Below, one piece after another: positions 23,934-31,726 of a stretch of DNA of 64,000 nucleotides; the first letter of the stretch is position 1; every line of letters begins with the position of its first letter. Below the pieces are notes generated by a model. That model was given only the letters and a program-made list of their open reading frames with translations, ran no database searches and was not told where the DNA came from. The position numbers were made by a program, and so were the translations under genes. Where the stretch lies: the NCBI GenBank assembly GCA_965221195.1, contig OZ244864.1:2046001-2110000 (forward strand). Direction: 5' to 3'. Origin of the DNA: Poriferisodalis sp965221195. GTDB lineage: Bacteria; Actinomycetota; Acidimicrobiia; Acidimicrobiales; Poriferisodalaceae.

Positions 23934-24934
23934 CTGTGGCAAGTAATGCCTACTAGGTCAACGAGGCGGTTGGAGTATCCCCACTCGTTGTCGTACCAGC
24001 CGAGAACCTTGACCATGGAACCCATTGCCATCGTCAACCCGGCGTCGAATACGCAGCTTGCTGGGTTGCCGACGATGTCAGAGCTGACCAGCGGATCGGT
24101 GGAATAGTCGAGAACGCCTGCCAGCGGACCGTCCGCAGCGGCTCTCGCGAAAGCAGCGTTCACTTCTTCAACGCTGGGACTTGCGTTCAGCACCGCAGTG
24201 AAGTCGGTGATGGATCCGTCCGCTACAGGCACTCGCAGCGATGTGCCGTCGAGTTTGCCGGCCATGGATTGCAGCACCAAGCCGGTGGCTCGGGCTGCTC
24301 CGGTAGAAGTCGGAATGATGTTGACGGCTGCGGCACGGGCACGTCGTAGATCGTTATGGGGGCTGTCCACCAGTGACTGGTCTCCGGTGTAGGCATGGAC
24401 GGTGGTCATCATTCCTCGTTGCACGCCGAACGTCTCATCGAGCACCTGCACCATCGGCACGAAGCAGTTCGTCGTGCAGCTCGCATTCGAGATGACCTTG
24501 TGGCTGTCAGCGTCGAAGTCGGCATCGTTCACGCCGACGACGAACGTGGCATCTGCCCCTGAGGCCGGGGCCGAAACAATCACCAGCGGCGCGCCGGCGT
24601 CGAGATGTATTGCAGCTTGGTCACGGGCAGTAAAGATGCCAGTGGATTCCACTACCACGTCAACGCCGTAATCCGCCCAAGGCAGATTGGCGGGATTGCG
24701 CTCAGATAGCACAGGCAACACCTTGCCGTCGATAGAGATGCCGCCCTCAGTTGCCTTGATGTCGTTAGCCAAGTTGGGCAGCACCGAGTCGCGCTTAAGC
24801 AGGTGAGCCATAGTGGCAGGGTTGCCTAAGTCGTTGACTGCTACGACCTCGATGTCGCTGTCGGGTCGCTGTGCTGCCCGATAGAAGTTGCGCCCGATCC
24901 GACCGAAGCCGTTGACGCCCACGCGCACGCTCAT
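23930..24934 (-). CDS. gap: Type I glyceraldehyde-3-phosphate dehydrogenase
   Basis: 334 residues from ATG 24934, which follows AAGGAGAG. VGVNGFGRIGRN is the NAD-binding start, SNASCTTNC carries the active-site cysteine, and HAYTGDQSLVDSPHNDLRRAR and GAARATGLVLQ are substrate-binding segments; the C-terminal WYDNEWGYSNR is complete. A longer frame to 25018 reads into a repeat and is rejected. Start of the gap-pgk-tpiA operon. Confidence 0.97.
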   Translation of the reverse strand: MSVRVGVNGFGRIGRNFYRAAQRPDSDIEVVAVNDLGNPATMAHLLKRDSVLPNLANDIKATEGGISIDGKVLPVLSERNPANLPWADYGVDVVVESTGIFTARDQAAIHLDAGAPLVIVSAPASGADATFVVGVNDADFDADSHKVISNASCTTNCFVPMVQVLDETFGVQRGMMTTVHAYTGDQSLVDSPHNDLRRARAAAVNIIPTSTGAARATGLVLQSMAGKLDGTSLRVPVADGSITDFTAVLNASPSVEEVNAAFARAAADGPLAGVLDYSTDPLVSSDIVGNPASCVFDAGLTMAMGSMVKVLGWYDNEWGYSNRLVDLVGITCHR

Positions 24935-24966
24935 CTGCTGCTCTCCTTCATCTGCTGGTCTCCTCG

Positions 24967-25005
24967 TTGTCTTGGTTGTCTTGCATTGTCTTGGTTGTCT
25001 TGCAT
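24967..25005. repeat. 19-bp tandem duplication upstream of gap
   Basis: ttgtcttggttgtcttgca is present twice in tandem in the gap leader, followed by further gttgtctag repeats at 25080-25105. Confidence 0.9.
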
Positions 25006-25122
25006 CTTTGTTTCGCATACTTATCTGGCAAGCCAGTCAAGCTGCAAGGCCTTGAGCTGATCTCTCGCTAGCCGCCCAGTTGTCTAGCTGTGTTGTCTAG
25101 CCGTCTAGCTGAGCAAACGTGC

Positions 25123-26109
25123 TCAGCGGGCGATGTCGCGGTGACGGCAGTGAAGGTCGTGGCCTTGGTGGGCAAGCAGTCGGGCTACCTCTTCGGCTAT
25201 CGCCACGCTGCGGTGCCGTCCGCCGGTGCAGCCCAATGCAATCGTGAGGTACGACTTACCTTCGGCTTGATAGGAGGGCAGCAGCGACGCGAGCAGCGGC
25301 ATGAGGTGCTCTAGGAACGCTGTCGTCGCTCCTTGGCCGAGCACCCAATCACGTACGTCCTCATGCAAGCCGGTATGGGGGCGCAAGGCGGGCACCCAAT
25401 GCGGATTGGGCAAGAACCGACAATCGAGCACTAGGTCGGCATCGCGCGGTACACCGTGCTTGTAGCCGAACGACATGACCGCGGTTCGCATGCCGAACTC
25501 GTCGCCGGTCACGCAGAATTCGTCGTGTATCCGATCTCGTAGCTCGTGGACATTCAGATCGCCTGTGTCGATGACCACATCAGCGGTTTCGCGCACGCCA
25601 GCCAGCAGTTCCCGCTCAACTTCGATGGCGTCGATGACCGATTCCGCCATCGGCTCGGCATGCGGCACTGATGGCGCACCAATGAAGGAGGGGTCAGAGG
25701 CTGGGTCAGAGGTTTCGGCAGGGGTCGGCATTTCGCCGGTGTGCAGCGGGTGTCGTCGCCGTGTGTCGTCGTAGCGCCGTATCAGCACTTCGGTGGGCGC
25801 ATCTAGGTAGATGACACGCACAGCGGCGTTTCGCTCACGTAGTTGAGTGATGGCGGCCACCAGATCTTCTCTGTACTCGCGGGTGCCAGCCACTAGTGCC
25901 ACGCGACGGAGCCGCGCGTCCGGTCGGGCCACCATGTCGGCCACATCGCCAATGAGGTGCGGCGGCAAGTTGTCGATGACGAACCAGCCCACATCTTCAA
26001 GCGCGTTCGCAACGGTTGAGCGCCCGGCGCCCGACAGTCCTGCAACAATCACGAATTCTGGAATCAAGAATTCCGACTTGCTGGCCACCTCACCGAGAGT
26101 ACGGGCCAC
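25123..26109 (-). CDS. rapZ: RapZ-type RNase adapter/nucleotide-binding protein
   Basis: 328 residues of the YvcJ/RapZ family. Walker A FVIVAGLSGAGRSTVANALED, family block WFVIDNLPPHLI, and C-terminal domain segments SFGYKHGVPRDADLVLDCRF and ALGCTGGRHRSVAIAE. In E. coli RapZ controls glucosamine-6-phosphate synthase sRNAs; in Gram-positives its role is less clear. Between RHPLHTGEM and DAIEVERELL there is an extra low-complexity stretch of about 30 residues with a short 12-bp repeat. GTG 26109 is used; a GTG seven codons further in is possible. yvcK and whiA, usual partners in actinobacteria, do not follow; gap does. Confidence 0.93.
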   Translation of the reverse strand: MARTLGEVASKSEFLIPEFVIVAGLSGAGRSTVANALEDVGWFVIDNLPPHLIGDVADMVARPDARLRRVALVAGTREYREDLVAAITQLRERNAAVRVIYLDAPTEVLIRRYDDTRRRHPLHTGEMPTPAETSDPASDPSFIGAPSVPHAEPMAESVIDAIEVERELLAGVRETADVVIDTGDLNVHELRDRIHDEFCVTGDEFGMRTAVMSFGYKHGVPRDADLVLDCRFLPNPHWVPALRPHTGLHEDVRDWVLGQGATTAFLEHLMPLLASLLPSYQAEGKSYLTIALGCTGGRHRSVAIAEEVARLLAHQGHDLHCRHRDIAR

Positions 26110-26118
26110 CTAGGCTGT

Positions 26119-26175
26119 GTCATTGTCATTTGGGGTCATTGTCATTTGGGGTCATTGTCATTTGGGCTGTCATCA
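26119..26175. repeat. 16-bp tandem repeat across the uvrC stop
   Basis: ggtcattgtcatttgg-type units, about three copies, covering the end of uvrC and the rapZ leader; codes an Asn/Asp-rich tail in UvrC. Confidence 0.88.
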
Positions 26176-28076
26176 TTTAGGCCGACTTGGTGTGGCCCAA
26201 TCTGGTTCGATCCAGTGTTTTGGTTTGGATGGGTGGCGGCAAAGACGGCCTCTGCCACGGCATCGGGCAGCCAGCTCAGCGACTGCAGTTCTTGAAGCGT
26301 CGCCGACTTGACCGCGCCGACGCTGCCGAGTTCGCGTACCAGACGTGACCGCCGCTTGTCCCCGAGGCCCGCGATTCCTTCAAGCACTCCTTGTTTGAGA
26401 GCCTTGCTGCGTAGCTTGCGGTGGTACGACACGGCGAAACGGTGACTTTCGTCGCGCACCCTCTGCAACAAATACAGCGCTTCGGACTGACGGGGAATCT
26501 GCACCGGCTCGGTGCATCCGGGCACGAACACTTCCTCAAACTGTTTCGCCAGAGCGCACACAGGTATCTGCTGGCGCAGATCGAGATCTTCCAGCACACG
26601 CGTCGCGACACCCAGCTGGCCCTTGCCGCCGTCTACCACCAGCAGCTGCGGCGGGTAGGCGAATCGGCCCTGTTCGCAAGTCGGCAGGTCGCGTTCGGCT
26701 AGGTAGTTGCGCAACCGCCGACGCAGCACCTCTTCCATGGCTGCGTAATCGTCATTGCCTTTGATGTTGCGTAACCGGAAGTGTCGGTATTCGCTGCGAC
26801 GAGGTAGTCCGTCTTCGAGCACCACCATGGAGCCCACGTAGTTGGTGCCTCCTAGGTGGCTCATGTCGTAGCACTCGATCCGCAGGGGCGGCGTGGGCAG
26901 CTCAAGATGGTCTGCCAGTTCGTTCAATGCGCGGGCTCTGCTGTTGTGGTCTTGGCCTCTGCGCAGCCGGTGACGTGCCAACGACTCACGAGCGTTGTGG
27001 CTTGCGGTCTCCATCAACGTCCGCTTGTCGCCGCGTCGGGGAACGCGCAGTGACACCCGCGAACCTCGCTGCGAACTCAGCCAGTCCTCGTACACCTCGA
27101 TCTCGGTCGGGAGGTTCGGCACGAGAACCAACTTGGGCGAACCCAACGGGTTCTCGTCTTGATACGTCCCCGAAAGCACACGGGCCACGAGTTGCGGCTC
27201 GTCCAACTCTTCCACCTTGTCGATGACGAATCCGCGCTGGCCCATCACACGTCCTTTGCGCACGAAGAACAACTGCACTGCCGCCTCGAGTTCATCGTCA
27301 CCGATCCCTATGACATCAAAGTCCTCATCACGCGTGCCAGCGATCTGCTGCTTCTCGATCGCTTTGCGAACGCTGGCGAGGCGGTCCCGCAGTCGGGCCG
27401 CCAGCTCAAACTCGAGTTCCTCAGATGCGTCGGCCATGCGCTGAACGAGGTCATTAACCACTTCTTCGGTGTCGCCTTCGAGGAAGCGCACCAGGTCTCG
27501 CACCAAGCGGTCGTAGTCGTCTCGGCTGATTTCGCCTACGCACGGACCCGCGCATCGCTCAATGTGGTACAGCAGGCATGGTCGGCCCAGCCGCTCGTGG
27601 GTAGCGAGTTTGCTGTCGCTGCAAGTGCGAATCGGGAATGTGCGCAGTAGCAGATCGAGCGTTTCCCGAATCGCGTGAGCGTGCCCGTAGGGCCCGAAGT
27701 ATCGGTTGCCGCGCTTGCGCCTCCCGCGCATCACCATCGCTCGCGGCCATTCGTCAGCTAACGTCACCGCCAAGAATGGATACGACTTGTCGTCTCGCAG
27801 CCGGACATTGAACCTAGGTTGATGTCGCTGGATGAGGCTGTGCTCAAGCATGAGCGCCTCAACTTCGGTAGACACCTCAACCCATTCGACCGAAGCGGCC
27901 GTGGTCAACATTTGTGCGGTGCGATGGTGCAGGCCTGCTGGGTCGCCGAAATAGCTGTTCAGGCGGGAGCGCAGACTCTTCGCCTTGCCCACGTAGATGA
28001 CCCGACCGTCGGAGTCTAAGAATTGGTAGCTACCCGGCGCATCCGGCACCGATCCCGTCTCAGGACGCAGGACCAC
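26142..28076 (-). CDS. uvrC: Excinuclease ABC subunit C
   Basis: 644 residues. N-terminal GIY-YIG nuclease (PGSYQFLDSDGRVIYVGKAKSLRSRL), Cys motif region CLLYHIERCAGPCVG, UVR segment at about 200-235, RNase H-like 5' nuclease (RIECYDMSHLGGTNYVGSMVV, LLVDGGKGQLG) and C-terminal helix-hairpin-helix (EGIAGLGDKRRSRLVREL). It makes both incisions in nucleotide excision repair. The last 30 residues are an Asn/Asp/Gln tail from short repeats. GTG 28076 start. uvrA and uvrB lie 6-9 kb away, so all three uvr genes are in this window. Confidence 0.96.
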   Translation of the reverse strand: MVLRPETGSVPDAPGSYQFLDSDGRVIYVGKAKSLRSRLNSYFGDPAGLHHRTAQMLTTAASVEWVEVSTEVEALMLEHSLIQRHQPRFNVRLRDDKSYPFLAVTLADEWPRAMVMRGRRKRGNRYFGPYGHAHAIRETLDLLLRTFPIRTCSDSKLATHERLGRPCLLYHIERCAGPCVGEISRDDYDRLVRDLVRFLEGDTEEVVNDLVQRMADASEELEFELAARLRDRLASVRKAIEKQQIAGTRDEDFDVIGIGDDELEAAVQLFFVRKGRVMGQRGFVIDKVEELDEPQLVARVLSGTYQDENPLGSPKLVLVPNLPTEIEVYEDWLSSQRGSRVSLRVPRRGDKRTLMETASHNARESLARHRLRRGQDHNSRARALNELADHLELPTPPLRIECYDMSHLGGTNYVGSMVVLEDGLPRRSEYRHFRLRNIKGNDDYAAMEEVLRRRLRNYLAERDLPTCEQGRFAYPPQLLVVDGGKGQLGVATRVLEDLDLRQQIPVCALAKQFEEVFVPGCTEPVQIPRQSEALYLLQRVRDESHRFAVSYHRKLRSKALKQGVLEGIAGLGDKRRSRLVRELGSVGAVKSATLQELQSLSWLPDAVAEAVFAATHPNQNTGSNQIGPHQVGLNDDSPNDNDPK

Positions 28077-28180
28077 ATCCGCAGGCTACGAACAACCGCT
28101 GCGTTATTCGTCGGATCCACCTAGGTACCACGCAGGTATTACGCAGATAGACGGCGCTGAGCCCTCACCGGAGCCGCGCC

Positions 28181-28250
28181 CGAGCAGAGTGACGAGCAGA
28201 GTGCGGGGTGACAACAGTGAGGGGTGACAACAGTGAGGGGTGACAACAGC
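28181..28250. repeat. 12- and 16-bp tandem repeats in the uvrC / STAS divergent gap
   Basis: gagcagagtgac twice, then gtgaggggtgacaaca-type units three times. The gap 28077-28375 holds nothing else I can recognise; it must contain promoters for both flanking operons. Confidence 0.88.
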
Positions 28251-28375
28251 GGCGCCATCTAGTACATTTTGGCTGCCGTCGAGGTTCAGCCTTGAGGCGT
28301 ACCACCAAGCATGACTCAAGACTGGCAGAATGTGGACCGTCCGCATCGCCGAAACTGGGCAGGAGGCTGCACAGC

Positions 28376-28711
28376 ATGGAACTCGCACAGGAGCGAGACG
28401 CAGGCATCAACGTGATACGGCCCGCGGGCCGGGTGGACGGATCTAATTCCGCCGAACTCCACGGTGCCCTAATCGCCGCTTTGTCCGACGAAGACGAACG
28501 CGTCATACTTGACATGGGTGGTATTGACTACATCAGCAGCGCCGGCCTGCGGGTCTTGTTGCTGGTCGCGCAGCAGCTCGGCAGCAAATCAACTCCCTTC
28601 GCCGTCTGCTCCCTTGCTGCCTCGGTCAATGAAGTGTTCCGCATCAGCGGTTTTGATCAGATCATCAAGGTGTTCGGAACGCTCGACGAGGCGAAGGCCC
28701 AGCTGGCCTAG
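28376..28711 (+). CDS. STAS-domain anti-sigma-factor antagonist
   Basis: 111 residues from ATG 28376, preceded by AGGAGG. The STAS fold is clear: INVIRPAGRVDGSNSAELHGAL and the phosphorylation-site region ILDMGGIDYISSAGLRVLL, where the Ser after Ile-Ser is the expected regulatory residue. Such proteins bind the anti-sigma kinase when dephosphorylated and free the sigma factor. First gene of a five-gene + strand operon with the matching phosphatase and kinase. Confidence 0.93.
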   Translation: MELAQERDAGINVIRPAGRVDGSNSAELHGALIAALSDEDERVILDMGGIDYISSAGLRVLLLVAQQLGSKSTPFAVCSLAASVNEVFRISGFDQIIKVFGTLDEAKAQLA

Positions 28712-28719
28712 CGGCGCCG

Positions 28720-29895
28720 ATGTCTGAGCCTTGGCGCATTCTCGTCGTTGACGACGAACCCGATCTTGAGCCGCTCGTTCTGCAGCGGATGCGGCGGCAG
28801 ATTCGCGGTGGCAAGTACCAGTTTGAGTTCGCAGGCAATGGCCTAGAAGCGCTTGAGAAACTGCGTGCTGACGACAGCATTGACTTGGTGCTCTCCGATA
28901 TCAACATGCCGCAGATGGACGGGCTGACGCTGTTGTCGCAGCTCGGCTCGCTCAACCAAGACCTGCGAGCAGTGATCATCTCCGCTTATGGCGACATGGG
29001 CAATATTCGCACGGCCATGAATCGGGGTGCGTTTGACTTTGTGACGAAGCCAGTCGACTTTGATGATCTGCAGATCACCATTGAACGCACAGTGGAGCAT
29101 CTCCGGCAGTGGCGCGAAGCAACGGCATCGCGCGACAAACTCGTCACGCTTCAGAACGAACTTGATATTGCCTCAAACGTTCAGCAATCCATCTTGCCCG
29201 ACGATTTCCCGGTTGAGCACAACTACCAGATCAACGCCAACATGGTGCCTGCGCGCAACGTAGGCGGCGACTTTTACGACTATGTAACGGGACCCAACGA
29301 CCGGATGTTCGCGACTGTCGCCGATGTGTCCGACAAGGGCATTCCCGCAGCACTGTTCATGATGTCGAGCCGGACTGCGCTGAAAGGAGCGGCCATCGGC
29401 ACCGGTTCCCCACGGGAGGCGCTGATTGAGGCAAACCAAGTGCTCTCAGCCGACAACCCGACCTTTATGTTTGTAACGGTCATCATGGCGGTTTACGACC
29501 CCCATTCCGGCGAAGTGACCTACGCCAGCGCCGGGCACGACCCTCCGGTTGTCGTCCGCGCTGATGGCAGTGCAGAGCAGATGCCCGGTACCGGCGGCAT
29601 GGCTCTAGGCATTGCGCCCGATGCGGTGTTCTCATCAAACCTGACCGAGAAAACGATCACGCTCTCTCCCGGTGAGACGCTTTTGCTTTACACCGATGGG
29701 GTCAGCGAGGCAATGAACATCGATCAAGAAGAGTTCGGCACTGAGCGGCTGCTGAGAATCTTTGAGAGCGGCCCCCCTCAGAGCGCGCAAGAAGCCATGA
29801 TTGCGATCTTCGATGCCGTCCACTCGTTCGCCGGGGAGGCCCCTGCTTCAGACGACATCACTTGCTTGGCCCTGCACCGAAGCGCGGCATCGTGA
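28720..29895 (+). CDS. Response-regulator PP2C phosphatase (RsbU-like)
   Basis: 391 residues. Receiver domain 1-125: LVVDDEPD, phospho-acceptor Asp in DLVLSDINMPQMDG, Lys in FVTKPVDF. A helical linker (RDKLVTLQNELDIASNVQQSILP) leads to a SpoIIE/PP2C phosphatase (RNVGGDFYDYV, ATVADVSDKGIPAALFM, YASAGHDPPVVV, LLLYTDGVSEAMN, SDDITCLAL) with the metal-binding aspartates in place. It should dephosphorylate the STAS protein when its receiver is phosphorylated, perhaps by the histidine kinase at the operon end. Confidence 0.94.
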   Translation: MSEPWRILVVDDEPDLEPLVLQRMRRQIRGGKYQFEFAGNGLEALEKLRADDSIDLVLSDINMPQMDGLTLLSQLGSLNQDLRAVIISAYGDMGNIRTAMNRGAFDFVTKPVDFDDLQITIERTVEHLRQWREATASRDKLVTLQNELDIASNVQQSILPDDFPVEHNYQINANMVPARNVGGDFYDYVTGPNDRMFATVADVSDKGIPAALFMMSSRTALKGAAIGTGSPREALIEANQVLSADNPTFMFVTVIMAVYDPHSGEVTYASAGHDPPVVVRADGSAEQMPGTGGMALGIAPDAVFSSNLTEKTITLSPGETLLLYTDGVSEAMNIDQEEFGTERLLRIFESGPPQSAQEAMIAIFDAVHSFAGEAPASDDITCLALHRSAAS

Positions 29896-29952
29896 AGGTT
29901 GCATCGTGAAGCCTGCTGCGTCCCGAAGAACACTCACCACGGAGCACTGCTC

Positions 29953-30381
29953 ATGCGACGTTCGCTAAACATCACACCATCGCCGGGCGCAGCGGCAGCC
30001 GAAGCGCTCCCGCGTGTCGTGGCGTTCGTTGAGGAAATGGCCGAGCTGGACGACTGGTCGCCAGACCTCGTGTTGCGTTCGAATCTCATCCTTGAGGAAC
30101 TCATTTTGAACACGCTCACACATGGCCGCACTAGCGGCCTCAGCGATATTGAGATCACACTGGAAAGCGGCCCAGGGTCGGTATCTATCGCGGTGATAGA
30201 CGACGGTGCCGCCTTCGATCCCTTGAACGACGAAATCTCCCCCGACACCGATCTGCCGTTGCAAGAGCGGTCCATCGGCGGATTGGGTCTTCACCTTGTG
30301 CGCACCATGGCCGAAGACTTGGCGTACAAGCATGAAGACGGCAAGAACCATCTGACGCTGGTCGCACGGGCTGGTGCCTGA
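29953..30381 (+). CDS. Anti-sigma-factor serine kinase (RsbW-like HATPase)
   Basis: 142 residues from ATG 29953 with GGAG upstream. GHKL ATP-binding fold: N-box LILEELILNTLTHG, G1 VIDDGAAFDP, G2 GGLGLHLVRTMAE. Such kinases phosphorylate STAS antagonists and sequester sigma factors. Its gene ends inside the start of the binding-protein gene (8-bp overlap), which ties the partner switch to the sensor genes. Confidence 0.92.
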   Translation: MRRSLNITPSPGAAAAEALPRVVAFVEEMAELDDWSPDLVLRSNLILEELILNTLTHGRTSGLSDIEITLESGPGSVSIAVIDDGAAFDPLNDEISPDTDLPLQERSIGGLGLHLVRTMAEDLAYKHEDGKNHLTLVARAGA

Positions 30382-31726
30382 CGACTCCCCGCAGCGCACA
30401 GGTTTGCGGCTGTTTTCCAAGCTGCGCGTCAGCGCATCGATTGCAGTACTAGTGGCAGTGCTCGGCGCACTGCTGGGAGCCTGCACCGAGTCCGGCACGG
30501 GGTCGATCAGCGATGATGGCCTCGACGGCGACGATGTCGGCGCGCCCGCGGCACCCACTGCCCCTGAGGTCCTCGGCGAAGACATCGGTGTGTCTGCCGA
30601 CCAAGTGGTGTTTGGGCAATCCGCTGCGTTGAGCGGCCCCGCAGCCGAACTCGGCATCGGCATGCGTTTGGGGATTTTGGCGGCGTTTGAACAAGCAAAT
30701 CAGGCCGGAGGTGTCAACGGTCGTCGGCTTGAGCTGAGATCAATGGACGATTCTTACGAGCCTGAGGCTGCCATCGCCAATACCACTGCGCTCATTGAGA
30801 GCCAAGAGGTGTTCGCGCTGATCGGTGCCGTCGGAACGCCTACATCTCGCTCCGCAACGCCTGTGGCAGCCGCAGCGGGAATTCCTTACATAGCACCGTT
30901 CACTGGGGCTGGGTTTCTCCGAGATGACAGCTGGACCAACATTGTCAACGTGCGCGCTTCCTACGCCCAAGAAACAGAAGAGATGGTGGAACGGCTCACA
31001 GCCGACTTGGGTATCGAACGCATCGCTGTGCTGTTCCAAGACGACTCGTTCGGCCGGGCCGGCTATTTTGGTGCGCTGGCCGCATTGGAGCGGCGGGGCA
31101 TGACACCGGTGGCGGTCGGTCTTTACCCCCGCAACACGACTGCCATCAAGACAGCGCTGCTTGATCTGCAGACGGGTGAGCCCGAGGCTGTGATCATGGT
31201 GGGTGCTTACGAACCTGTCGGCACTTTGGTGTCGTGGTCACGCAACACTGGCTTTGATCCCGTGTTCATCACACTCTCATTCGTTGGTGCGAACGCGCTC
31301 GCTAACCAGCTCGGCGCAGTCGGCGACGGCGTTCTGGTCACTCAAGTCGTGCCGTTCCCGTTTGACGACTCTGCGCCTATCGTTGCCGCCTACCGGACTG
31401 CCTTGGAACAAATAGGCACCTTGCATGCCGACTTTGAGCATGTGGATCCTGATCCGCTGCCGGGCTTTGTCTCATTGGAGGGCTACATCGCTGGCAGGCT
31501 CGCCATTGCCGGACTGGAGCGATGTGGCAGATCGGTAACGCGCCGGTGTTTCCTGAACGCCATCTTGGGGGCCGACACGATCGATCTTGACGGCTTTGTG
31601 TTGGATTTTGGTGATGGCACGCGAGCCACCGACGACAACCAAGGATCTGACTCGGTCTTCGTTACTCAGATCGGGTCTGACGGTGCCTATGAATCCCTTG
31701 ACACGCTGACGCGCTCTGAACAATGA
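30374..31726 (+). CDS. Periplasmic binding lipoprotein, Leu/Ile/Val-receptor family
   Basis: 450 residues. Lipoprotein signal with spans VSASIAVLVAVLGALLGAC, lipobox Cys about residue 37, then an acidic linker and a type I periplasmic-binding fold (VVFGQSAALSGPAAELGIGMRLGILAAFEQ; FALIGAVGTPTSRSATPVAAAAGIPYIAPFTGA). Family members bind branched-chain amino acids, amides or similar small ligands. No ABC permease or ATPase gene is near; it overlaps rsbW-like and histidine-kinase genes on either side, so it probably acts as a ligand sensor for the kinase (inference). GTG start at 30374. Confidence 0.9.
   Translation: MPDDSPQRTGLRLFSKLRVSASIAVLVAVLGALLGACTESGTGSISDDGLDGDDVGAPAAPTAPEVLGEDIGVSADQVVFGQSAALSGPAAELGIGMRLGILAAFEQANQAGGVNGRRLELRSMDDSYEPEAAIANTTALIESQEVFALIGAVGTPTSRSATPVAAAAGIPYIAPFTGAGFLRDDSWTNIVNVRASYAQETEEMVERLTADLGIERIAVLFQDDSFGRAGYFGALAALERRGMTPVAVGLYPRNTTAIKTALLDLQTGEPEAVIMVGAYEPVGTLVSWSRNTGFDPVFITLSFVGANALANQLGAVGDGVLVTQVVPFPFDDSAPIVAAYRTALEQIGTLHADFEHVDPDPLPGFVSLEGYIAGRLAIAGLERCGRSVTRRCFLNAILGADTIDLDGFVLDFGDGTRATDDNQGSDSVFVTQIGSDGAYESLDTLTRSEQ

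Noticed and set aside
30374..31726. Branched-chain amino acid ABC transporter operon
   Set aside because: Only the binding protein is present; neighbours are signalling genes, with no permease or ATPase.
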